Both the position numbers and the translations under genes were made by a program. Positions 54,570 through 64,000 of a stretch of DNA of 64,000 nucleotides are shown here, in pieces (positions within the stretch are counted from its first letter, which is position 1; each line of letters begins with the position of its first letter). The stretch comes from Ophiura sarsii (lineage: Eukaryota; Echinodermata; Ophiuroidea; Amphilepidida; Ophiuridae). The stretch lies in contig CM069441.1 in NCBI GenBank assembly GCA_035610835.1, forward strand, positions 87,865,574 to 87,929,573, in the 5' to 3' direction. Under the pieces are notes generated by a model. That model saw only the letters and a program-made list of their open reading frames with translations, was not told where the DNA came from and made no database searches.

Positions 54570-57500
54570 CTGTTTGGTGGAAAGATTATATGGAATTATA
54601 ATCCAAAAATATGAAACCAATTACAAGACTGGGCAATTCACATAACTGTAAGTGTATTATATTATGTAATTGGGTAATAAAAAGGCTGTTCTCGTTGAGT
54701 ACAAAAAAGACCTGGTATTTACTTGATCATATAAGGTCATGTTTTTTATACTGGGTACAATTTGTGTTACATGTCCATTTTTCATAAATTAGGTTCCTTT
54801 TTCAGTTTATGCATTATATCTGAAAAAGTTTACATTTAAAGTTGGTAAAAGTATACATATTCTGAAAGCATATACTGTAACAGATGCAAATAGCATACAA
54901 TCAAGTTGATTATACAGGGTGGTCCGAAATTGTACAGGGTGTAACAAGCAAAATCTTCTTAAAAAAGAAGGGTTACAATAATTACTTCCACTATGTATAT
55001 GAAGTGATGAGAGAAAAGTTCAGTACAGATTTAAAGTAGTTTAATAAAATACCCATCCAGACATATGCAAATTAAATTTCATTACGAATCTGAAATTCTA
55101 CATACAGGGTGTCTACAAATTTGTTTATTTAGTTCCAGAAAAATGCTTCCATTACTACATACATACAAAGACTAGTATTTTAACAAAATTCAAGTAGATT
55201 TCAAATAAAAATGCATCAATTATATGTACATGAACATTGATTGATTTTAAAAGTCACCCTTTTCTAACATATAGGGTGTTTAAAACATTAATTTATAGGT
55301 ATACATGATTATCCACAACTCATTAAATTGAATGAATTTATATTTGCATCTGAAACATGATTTTACATTCCAATTTGATGTGGCAAATGCTTAAAGTGGT
55401 ATGAGTTTCAAAATAATGTTCAATAAAAAGGGGCCCTTTAACTACAGGGTGACTCAAATTTCCCAATGGCACATGTTTAGTGGCATACAATTAATTGCGC
55501 TCATTCTTCTTGTACCTTCATGATGTGCAAAGCACATTCAAATGAACAAATTATGTTAGTTTCCATAATGTTTGAACCCAGTATTCAAATTTCAAGAGTC
55601 TGATTTAAGTTTGAAATATAATTGTTTTCGTTTTAAGTTGTATTCAACATATAGGGTGATCCAATGTTGATTGGCAAACTGCTTATGCTGGTCATCCTAT
55701 ACTAGGTCAGGTCAGTTGCATTCCTAAGAATTTAATAATTCTCCTGAGTTTACAAGCTTGATGAAAACCAGCAGTTTTTTACTTATTTGGTAACACAGTT
55801 AAAAACAAGTAATAACACCACACTTAAACGCATTTAACAAAATGTGCTAATTAACATCCAGACAATACAGAATACATGAGGTTAATTACATATCTTCTTT
55901 TAATTTTTAATTAAATAGTTAAATTTATTTATTCAAAAGGGTACCTCAACCTTTCTATATTTTTAAAATGGACAGTTTGGTGCAGGAAAATGTTTGCATA
56001 CATTTGCAAACTGCGACGAACTTACGTTTCTTAACATTTTTTTGAGCTTCTTATTTAATGCTAATTAATGATTCCTTAATTAACTAATTATATTTTTAAT
56101 TCAAATATACTTCAATAATGTTATGTTTTCAATATAGAATTGTACCAAGAGTGAAACCAGTGCATTTTATGTTTGCCCAATGTATATTGCACCATACTTG
56201 TTCAACTATGCACTCCTCCTCCTCCACATACTCCTCCTCCACATACTCCTCCACCCCTGACTAATTAGGTTTAACGAACTATTGTAATTAACAGAACCAA
56301 GGTAGTTTATATTTTTCTTTTTAAAATAAAGGCCAAATACTTTCTCATCAAAATAAGACCAAATTTAAGTATGTGTGATAAAGAATAGCCAAAATATATG
56401 CATGCAAAGTAATAATATGTAGTGCAAATGTAACAGATCCACCTTTTTTGGGTACCCAGTATAAAAAACATGACCATAACTTAACGTGGATCGTGACGGA
56501 CCACTGAGTTTATTTCTCTAATTTGTCAAAGTGCAACTTGCGCGTATACAGATTAAGACCTGGAGAGCAATTAGTTGCGAACGCAATGGCAACACCGTAA
56601 AGCGAAGACGACATAACTTAAAGCTGAGACTAAAATTGTCATCGTCGTTCTATGGATCATGGCTGATTCTTGTGACACTATTGATGATGGAGTGCTACAG
56701 TTGTCTATTTTGTGACTTGCGCTGCGCAGAGATAAGAGATAGACAGTTGCTTCTTTAATGCTGTCAGTCCAACAGAGCTTTGATCCGGGGGGGGGGGCAC
56801 TCAACCTTTTTTTTGGGGTAAGGGTGTGACGCACAGGGTCTCAAAAAGGGGGGCTACAGAACTGAATTGAGTGGATTTTATGACGAAAAATTCGGTTTAA
56901 TGAACTGATCTTTTCAAAAACGTAGGTCTTGAGAACTGGCCTATAGCTCAATTTTGATTAGCAAGAACGCAAACTTTCAATTTTTTTTGTTCTTTTAGAA
57001 CGCAATTTTTTTGAAGAATTGGGGCTTTGGAACGCAAAATGTTACGATTTTTGAATTTTCAATAAAATTTGGGTCTTAAGAACTGATGTAGGCTCAAGGG
57101 GGGCACATACCTATACCCTTTTGCAATGTCAGTGCCCCCCCCCCCCCCCCACCCCCTCTGCCACGTTTATGTCTTTCTTCGATTTGGGCACATACCTATA
57201 CCCTTTTGCAATGTCAGTGCCCCCCCCCACCCCCCTCTGCCACGTTTATGTCTTTCTTCGATGTATTATCACCTTTCCTAGATTGTCACCCTCTCGTCAA
57301 GCAATATGTCCAAAGTATTGTAGTTTGATGCGCATGATCTTTGTATATTTGGTTCCCAATCTGGCTTCTGACAACTTAATTGGTGTGCTCGTTCCATGAT
57401 TGCGATCTTGCGCCAACACCACATTTCAAAAGGTGACTTTTCTTTGAATCGCTATTCTGACTGACCATGTAAGTTTCAGGTATTTAAGTGTCAACCCTAT

Positions 57501-60500
57501 TATTTTGATGATCAACTTTTGCTTCTAAGTTTGAGAATATTGAATAAAAGTACATAAAAGTATACATTTATAGAAAGGAAAATTGATAAGGAATCCGATG
57601 GTGATACCAATTCGATACCAAATAAACTAAATTTTGAGAAATGAACCAAACAGCGATTTTTTTTTTACCCCATTTTTTTCAGACAATAACTATAAAATAA
57701 AAAAATGGTAATTTGTTCTAATATACATTTTTGTAAACAAGACAATTTTGTCTAGGAAGCAATTTTTCTTTTCCAAAATAAGGCTTAGCCTTTGGAAATA
57801 TTGCTAAAAACATCAGAAAAGTGTAAAAGTCGTGTTTTTTGCATCCATTTCGCTAGAAATGGATGCTTATCTCGAGTTTAAAATCCATAATAAAACAAAT
57901 TAAAAATTGCCTCCTAGCGCTGAAAGTCCTCTACACAATGGTAATAAAAGCTTACCTGATAGTTTGATATTTTTTTAGTTATGATGTCTGAAAATTTGTA
58001 AAATTCCTTCATATTGTACTTCTAGAAAACATTGATTAGTAAAAATATTGACATTTTCCACCATTTAAAGCTAAATGTTCACAGAATACACGGGCGTGTG
58101 ACCTAAAAAGCGAGTATACTATTATGAACAATCAAAATAAACTATTAGATTCAATTTATATTGTCACAATGTGAAGAAATTGGAAGAAAACTGAAATTTA
58201 AATGATCATAAGATTGGCCTCTGTTTACTTTTTTAGACATTGTTTTGCGCTCTTTTGTTTTTCGCGTCTACATCGCGGATATTAAGCGGCGCGTCTAGTA
58301 TTACGCACGGGAAGTTTCAGCGCGCGACGCGAGGATCGAACAGCTGTCGCAGCATTGAAAAGCGCCGAACTTCGCTTAAATTCCGCCAAATAACCATGCG
58401 TCTTTTCCTGGCTCAAACTTACCAAAACAACAATTTAAAATCACCCAAAAGTTCGGGAAATTATCGCTTCCGATTAGTAACTAAAGATGGTAATGATAGA
58501 ATACATATAAAAGTATAAAATAATAGAGAAATATGAAATTCAACTTTTGAAACAAGTGCCGGATTGACACTACCCTTAAAGTGTCACTCCAAATCAGTGG
58601 CGTAACCAGGGGGGGGGGGGCAGCAGGCCATGCCCCCCCCCCCCCCCCCCCCCCCCCCCCATTGAAAAAGTGTTTAAAAAAAGGAGGGAGAGGAGAAGAA
58701 GGAAAGAGGAGAAGAAGGAGGAAGAGGAGAAGAAGGAGGAAGAGGAGAAGGAGGAAGAGAAGGAGGTAGGGGAGGAGGATAGGGAAGGATATATGCGGGG
58801 ACGTTAAATGTGAGGGACGTTAAAAACGTTATACTAGACCTTATAATGTTAAATGCCAATTTTTGCGCGATTTGCACGTATTAGTTTCAATGTTTCATTA
58901 TTCAAGCTTAACAAGAGGGCTTCAGGAACGTTTTTTCTGGACCAATTTTGTTTTAAAAACTTTTTTTTTTCTTGCTCGATTCGCGCTCACTTTTTCAACA
59001 GGTTTCAACATTATAATGGGTCTCAAAACACACCAAATATTCTAAATATCATGTGGGGACGTTAAAAACATCATACTGGACTATTCAAGTGTATAGAATG
59101 TCAATTTTTGCGTACATCGCGCGCATTAATTTGAATGTTTCAATATTCAAGCTTAACAAGATGGCATTGCAGGACAGTTTCCCATGACCATTTGAGTTTC
59201 AAAAACTGAAAAAATAGTGAGCGTTTCGCGCGCATATTTTCTACAGGTTTTAATATTATAATAAAATTTTGCGCGCTCCGCGCGAATGGTTCTAGAGGTT
59301 TTAATATAATATTGGCCCTCAAACCACACCAAATACTTAAAATACTATGTGGGGGACGTTAAAACGTCATACTCTACATTTTTAGTGTGAAATCACAATT
59401 TTGTGCGTGCTTCGCGCGTATTAGGTTCAACGTTTCAATATTTAAGATCAACAAGATGGCTTCAGGTTTTTTGGCCCCCATCCAAACAGTCCTGGATACG
59501 CCATTGCTCCAAATGTCTCTGACAAGTCTTCATTGAAATCTCAAGAGATGGGTGTTAACAGTTTAACAAATCCTTTCATGAGAGTCATATTTGTCAACAA
59601 AAAATACAATAAAGAATAACAAATGATATACTGTCAACACAAAGTAACTGACCAGGTAATAAATGTGCTCTTAAGTCTAAAAGATATAACTCATACATAA
59701 ACATAGTTAGTAAATTATAAAGATGTTGAGGAATTTCCCCCTATTTAATTTGAGATATTGCATGCTAGAAATGGGTGATTATTGAGCAAGTTACAATCCC
59801 AATGTAAGGTTAAGTCTGATTTTCATTTTCAAATTCTTTGGGGAGAGTATAACAGGTAAACATGTGTGTGCCGTATTGATCAACCTTGACAATGTGGCCA
59901 GCCGACTACCCAACAACCTGGGCATCGACCGGTGAATTAGCAGTACCACGACCACTCGACCAGTAATCAATAATTTGCCTGTCTGGCATGTATAGAAAAG
60001 CAAAGTGCCAAAAATGAAAACCAACTTCACATTTCATTTGGGATTGTAACTTCCTCAATAATCAAACATTCTTAACGTGCAATATCTCAAATTAAAGAGG
60101 AGAAATGTGTTTATGTAGTTAGAGGAGTTATACTATTTTAGAGTTATCAGCACTTTTATTACCTGTTCATGATCTATTGTGTTGAATGTATATATGTAAA
60201 GAAGATAGAATTGGTCATTTGGGTTGGTATGGCTTTTTTAGGTAAAAATTAAGTCTCCTGCTTAAACATATATTACAAAATTATATAAATATACCAAAGT
60301 ACTGTAAAAGTTGAAATTTTCACGCTACATTTCTTTTCGCGCTAAATCAGTAAGCGCGAAAATAAGAATGCGCAAATATATACATTCTCGCAAAAATAAA
60401 AACAAGCAAAATTGTTCAAAATGTGTGAAGCGCGAAAATTTACTCTTTTACAGTAATTGAATGGCATGAACATTTTTGGCTGGTCCATATTTTAGAGAGA

Positions 60501-61439
60501 CTACAATAGATTGTACTTACGGTATTTGATATATTGTTCTCCAATTGGTTTGGTTTTCAATATATCTGTACATGGTTCATTGTTGTCTATGATACTGTTA
60601 CCATTTGGTATGTATGTTAGATTCCAGGAGTTCTCATCGTGACCTTCGACCTTAAGGGTTGCCTTAACTTCATTCTGACTCCAGAAAGTAATGCACCCTG
60701 AACGAATCATATAGTAATAACTAATAACAAATGTTATTTATAGGCCGAGAAAAATAGGGGTCTAGCCGGGTGCATATTAGTATGTGGAGTCACTTTGCTG
60801 CATGTCCCCTAATCCTAGCGATGACCCAATGTTATCAGACAATTAATTGGGGAAAATGGCTGCGAAGTGGCAAAAACCCAAATATTTCTGCATTTAGCAT
60901 AGCTATTTTTCTATTTTAAAAAGCAACAAAGAGAAAGCTTAGAGCAAAGCTATTTTTCCAAATGTATCTGAGACGGACCCTTTTATGTTTGCCTTATATT
61001 TTGAAATGAGACCATCATTCTGTCTTAGTTGCATAAACTGCTATTTTGCAATTAATCAGTCAACGATTGTCGTTGAGATGGGCCTAAACAGATCATCAAG
61101 TTTTAATGCCTGATAAAAGTATAGCTACTGATATCATACTAGGTGGATAGTTGTTTTTTCAATCATGCTAAGGATGGCCACATTAATAAAACTAGAATTC
61201 TTCGCCAAGAAATCCACAAACATGGTTGCAGAAATTGTGAAATCTAAAACAATTTTAGACTAAACATCCTTATTAATTTAATCAAAACAATTAACAAACC
61301 TACCTGACTGTGGCATAGTGCAGCTATAGGGATAATCATCCATTTCATTGGCTGTGCTTGTCACTGTTGTAGTACTACTAGTAGGAGCGTCATTATCTGA
61401 AACTGGAATACATTGAGCCACAGTATCTTCAGGTGGATC
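54262..61439 (-). CDS. Copy 3: exons 3-5 of a PAN/Apple-stalk protein gene (5' part outside window)
   Basis: The exons are 61439-61304, 60697-60521 and 54569-54262, all open and in matching phases 0-1-1. They encode a minimal stalk (DPPEDTVAQCIPVSDNDA and one Thr-rich run) and the six-cysteine C-terminal domain, ending AWKVCHVL-stop. The PAN and signal exons should lie beyond 64000, because 63770-63890 still matches the intron next to the PAN exon of copy 2. Compared with copy 1, this copy has Asn-Leu-Thr and Asn-Gln-Thr sequons in addition to Asn-Glu-Thr. It appears functional in the visible part. Confidence 0.75.
54735..56475. mobile_element. 1.74-kb TIR element with repeated ACAGGGTG motifs
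   Basis: The ends are GGTCATGTTTTTTATACTGG plus GTAC and GTACCCAGTATAAAAAACAT plus GACC. ATAA is at 54731-54734 and 56476-56479. The empty site in copy 1 is ATCATATAACTTAAAG near 8591. Inside, ACAGGGTG or ATAGGGTG recurs at about 54913, 54936, 55106, 55271, 55444 and 55651. No transposase was recognised. Confidence 0.8.
56608..57480 (-). mobile_element. LINE ORF2 C-terminal remnant in copy 3, with insertion
   Basis: Minus strand: KLCWTDSIKEAT near 56770, and EMWCW-type text with GDNLGK-like residues at 57250-57450. It is interrupted at about 56781-57170 by a G/C-rich insertion and by a 75-bp tandem duplication (GGGCACATACCTATACCCTT at about 57104 and 57186). Orthologous to the remnants in copies 1 and 2. 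Confidence 0.6.
57481..58586. other. Intron 4 of copy 3, unit-specific part
   Basis: AT-rich sequence and a short GC-richer stretch with CGCGTCTACATCGCG-type text at 58255-58400. The 92-codon open frame there has no recognised domain or paralogue. Confidence 0.4.
58595..59506. mobile_element. 912-bp hAT-like element with internal repeats
   Basis: The ends are CAGTGGCGTAACCAGG and CCTGGATACGCCATTG. The perfect duplication CTCCAAAT is at 58587-58594 and 59507-59514. Copy 1 keeps a near-matching single target (CCCCAAAT, about 12515). After G and C runs and a purine tract there are three units of about 250 bp marked by GGGGACGTTAAA, TCAAGCTTAACAAGA and GCGCGCATTA-type sequence. Confidence 0.9.
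59515..60301. other. Intron 4 of copy 3, shared part
   Basis: Aligns with 12520-13230 and 26345-27470 plus the segment after the CAGCGTGT elements. It has the empty site for both of those near 60185. No gene was seen. Confidence 0.65.
60302..60453. repeat. TA-flanked MITE, CTGTAAAAG family, copy 3 only
   Basis: The ends are CTGTAAAAGTTGAAATTTTC and AATTTACTCTTTTACAG, with TA at 60300-60301 and 60454-60455. Copies 1 and 2 have the uninterrupted text at about 13832 and 28228. It shows that the family that supplied the gene's stop codon inserted again after the duplications. Confidence 0.85.
60521..60697 (-). CDS. Copy 3 exon 4
   Basis: The exon is 177 nt: CITFWSQNEVKATLKVEGHD, ENSWNLTYIPNGNSIIDNNE, PCTDILKTKPIGEQYIKY. 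Splice sites and phases are identical to copies 1 and 2. Confidence 0.85.
60698..61303. other. Intron 3 of copy 3
   Basis: It aligns with introns 3 of copies 1 and 2. There is unit-specific text at 60790-60960 and no hAT insertion at the TATG target. No gene was seen. Confidence 0.6.
61304..61439 (-). CDS. Copy 3 exon 3 (shortest stalk)
   Basis: The exon is 136 nt, phase 0 to phase 1: DPPEDTVAQCIPVSDNDAPT, SSTTTVTSTANEMDDYPYSC, TMPQS. It has one repeat-like unit and retains the hinge Cys lost from the reading frame in copy 2. Confidence 0.82.
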
Positions 61440-61584
61440 CTTTGATGTTAAAAGAGATAAATACCGTCTTTATTTAGATATTAAAGGGGCATGAAGAGAT
61501 ATGTTGGAGGAGGCGCCCTCAATTATGATAAAAACTGGGATTTGTATATTTTTATAAAATTGTATACATGTATACAATCTAAAC

Positions 61585-62730
61585 ACTGCACAAAAAGAAA
61601 GTATCCACTTTTGTTGAGATGCCCTGTGTTTCATTCTTAGGACCCTAAATACATTCAACAAGTGGGAAAGAACAGGCGATTCCTTCCGCGCATTTTGACA
61701 CCTCATTTGTCACAATAGCACCCAATATTGATGAAGTAGTGGCCATTTGAATGACAAATGATGCAGTTTCCATTGTTGCACTTTTAAACACTATACCCAT
61801 GAAAAGAGCGTTAACAAAACAGTAAATCTAGAGTGTACCTCTTATTCTTTCTCTCTCTCCATGAAAAGACAATCATAATCCGAACATCTCACATCATCAA
61901 TTGTTTCCACACTTGTATCTACTGGTATAAGACTCATCCTTTACAATGAATAGTATCATCCATGATGTTTGTAAGCCAACACACCTGTAACTGTCTCTTC
62001 ATCTCCGTGCAATCTTCCTTGTAACTCCCAATCGAAGAGTAACTTCAGTTACAGAAACTCCAGAAACTTTTCATGGAGAGAGTGAAGTGGTACACTTTAG
62101 ATTTACTGTTTTGTTTACCTTCTTTTCATGGGTATAGTCTGAGGGTTAAATGCATTTGAATAAAAATGATGCAGTTTCCATTGTTAAACTTAACCCTATA
62201 CCCGTGAAAAGAGTATAAACAAAACAGTATGTGTACCGCTTGTTTCTCTCAATGAAAAGTTTCTTGAGTTTCTGTAACTAAGTTGCTCATCGATTTGGAG
62301 ATAGAAGGAAGGTTGCACGTAAATGGAGAGACAAGTGTTGGCTTACAAATATCATAAATGACCCTGGTCATTGTAAAGGATGAGTCTCACACACAGTGAG
62401 GTGTTGGAAACAATTGACAATGTGAGATGTTCAGATTACGATTGTCTTTTCATGGAGAGAGAGAAAAAAGAGATACACTTAAGATTCACTGTTTTGTTTA
62501 CGCTCTTTTCATGGGTATAAGGTTAAGTGCAACAATGGAAACTGCATCCTTTTTTAGTCAAATGGCCACAGCTTCATCAATATTGGTGCTAGTGTGACAA
62601 ATGAGGTGTCAAAATGTGCGGGAGGAAATGCCTGTTTTTTATTTCTCATTGTTACATTTATTTAGGGTCCTAAAAATTAAACACAGGGCGCCTCGAACAA
62701 GTGGATACTTTCTTTTTGTGCAGTGTTTAT
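61585..62730. mobile_element. ~1.15-kb near-complete foldback with HTH-like coding trace
   Basis: The text AGTATCCACTTTTGTTGAG, CACCTCATTTGTCACAATA and ACCCATGAAAAGAGCGTTAA returns in reverse order and complement after a centre near 62160, ending CAAGTGGATACTTTCTTTTT. Within each arm, a short frame reads like ISVTEVALRFGVTRKVARRC, similar in style to the helix-turn-helix of Tc1-type transposases. A truncated relative is at 14850-15640. It lies between TTAA at 61471 and the shared intron at about 63045. Confidence 0.7.
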
Positions 62731-63547
62731 AAGGATTGAGAAAAATTAGTCCTCTTTGAACAACAAAACGTCGATTCCAAAATGCTGATCGAGCCGCGAT
62801 CAGCATTTTACTGTAGACAGTGTCCCCCTGCAGTATGCGTGATAAATAACGCGAACCGTATTTACATAGAGGGCATTTTAAGAAAAGTGTCAATAAATAG
62901 CGATGGTATTGTTTTAATCAAGTTTTGATGTGTTTTTGTGAGTAGAAACAACAATAATGGTAATTTTTAATGTTCATCTTGAATTCTGGAGTAAATTAAT
63001 TAAAATAAAAAAAATCTTCAAACACGTACTACTTTGTGTCCCATTAATTACAAATACTAATAGTCCCATATTTTTCTAATTCATTTACAATAGTATGTTT
63101 AACATGCATTTAGTAAGAAACTATTAATCTAAAAAAGCACCTAAAATTGATATAATAGGACCTCTTAAGTAACCATGAATTTTAAGGTATTATGGACTTT
63201 TACCAAACTTTCAATAGAATGGATGGCACTTTGAAATTAGCCTTACATAAAAAGAGCTATAGTTTAAAAAACACCTTTTTACTTAAAATGGACTAAATGT
63301 TGTTGGTGAGGGTTTTTTCTTCAACATTTATTTGTGTTTTACCAATTAAAAAGGAGAAATGTAACATGGGTCTCAAATAAAAGAAAACTCTCATTATCAT
63401 AATCATACACTCGTGATTCAATTTTACACAGTGAAAATTATCCAAAATGCTTGAAAATCTTTAAAATTATCCAAAATACCTTATAATGTGAATAGAAACT
63501 ACCATTTTTCTACATGAAAGTCATTCTTAATGCATATCATTTCTTAT
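62731..63547. other. Intron 2 of copy 3
   Basis: From about 63045 the sequence matches 30825-30850 joined to 40222-40679, giving the empty site for the 9.4-kb insertion of copy 2. It is followed by text shared with 15655-16018. No exon was seen. Confidence 0.65.
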
Positions 63548-63767
63548 CAGGCCTGGAAATAGCACCTGCCCACCTGCCCATAGTGGGTATAACTATTGTG
63601 TCGGGCAGGTGAAGATACAACAGTACCTGGCCAACTGGCAGGTAATGTTTTCAAACTCACAGTGCAAGGGAGTTACACTGGCTAGTGGAATTTTGTCGGG
63701 CAGGTATTTTGTGTGAAATTATTTGCCCGACTGGCTGGTTGAAAAAAAACCTGAAGTTCCAGCCCTG
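63548..63767. mobile_element. hAT-like MITE, unit 3 copy
   Basis: The ends are CAGGCCTGGAAATAGCACC and GAAGTTCCAGCCCTG with CTTAT on both flanks. Orthologous to 40680-40897. Confidence 0.65.
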
Positions 63768-63980
63768 CTTATCCTGAAAAATCTCTACTTTTTTTGCTCA
63801 TTTATTTTTCCATGAATGATATGGTTCATTTGTCACATCAACTTAATGGTAATGAAATGATTCATGTGTAAATTAAAACCGTGTACCACAATCCTGAGAC
63901 TAGAATACCATAAGAGATAAGAAGCAATTCATTCCTGTTATGTGCAGCGATCCAGGTCTAACCCGGACTTTACGGTATTG
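63768..63980. other. Intron next to the expected PAN exon of copy 3
   Basis: GATATGGTTCATTTGTCACA and GTGTACCACAATC match 40937-41011, about 30 bp before the PAN exon of copy 2. After 63895 the sequence diverges, so the exon is displaced by an insertion or lies past the window. Confidence 0.55.
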
Positions 63981-64000
63981 CAGTGGCGTAGCTAGGATTT
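63981..64000. mobile_element. Left end of a hAT-like element at the window edge
   Basis: The last 20 bases begin CAGTGGCGTAGCTAGG, the same terminus type as at 39302, 41220 and 58595. It may be the insertion separating the PAN exon of copy 3. Confidence 0.5.

Noticed and set aside
58240..58518. 92-codon plus-strand frame at 58240
   Set aside because: Slightly GC-richer with a few charged residues, but no recognised domain, no paralogue in the other units and no splice context.

Overview
This is AT-rich, intron-dominated animal nuclear DNA with no prokaryotic gene organisation. It is packed with decayed LINEs, hAT-like elements with 8-bp target-site duplications (TSDs), TA-flanked and TTAA-flanked MITEs, foldbacks and long homopolymers. 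The TE mix and an Apple/PAN-type secreted protein suggest a marine invertebrate. I cannot name the lineage; an ambulacrarian or similar invertebrate is only a guess.

The main content is a tandem array of one gene family on the minus strand. Each gene has five exons: (1) signal peptide plus the start of a PAN/Apple domain, (2) the rest of that domain, (3) a Ser/Thr/Asp stalk with a hinge cysteine, and (4, 5) a roughly 165-residue six-cysteine C-terminal domain that I do not recognise. Intron phases are 1-0-1-1 in the copies where both sides can be seen. Copy 1 (exon 1 at 20444 down to the stop at 8090) is intact and encodes 348 residues. Copy 2 (42993 to 22788) has the same layout, but its stalk has grown to about 21 units of a 57-bp minisatellite. 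It also has a 7-nt deletion in exon 1, a 1-nt insertion that stops translation at the start of the stalk, and a hAT-like insertion at the exon-2 splice acceptor, so I call it a pseudogene as assembled. Copy 3 shows exons 3-5 (61439 to 54262); its exons 1-2 should lie beyond 64000, since the last bases still match the intron next to the copy-2 PAN exon. A further partial unit with only 3'-flanking sequence lies at 48165-50640.

Layout: 1-8090, 3' flank of copy 1 with several foldback elements; 8090-20444, copy 1 with a 3.4-kb satellite-bearing insertion in intron 4 and a CR1/L2-like LINE in intron 2; 20445-22787, upstream region; 22788-42993, copy 2, whose intron 2 holds a 9.4-kb insertion bounded by matching terminal inverted repeats (TIRs) and carrying 18 perfect GGGAATTCCC palindromes near its ends; 43000-48160, intergenic with a 1.75-kb foldback; 48165-54261, repeated 3' flanks; 54262-64000, copy 3.

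Comparing the paralogous introns gives empty sites for many insertions, so several element boundaries and TSDs can be read directly. In all three genes the stop codon lies inside the TIR of the same TA-flanked MITE. The apparent product is a secreted protein with an Apple module, a mucin-like spacer of very variable length and a conserved C-terminal module. A recognition or adhesion role is inference only.
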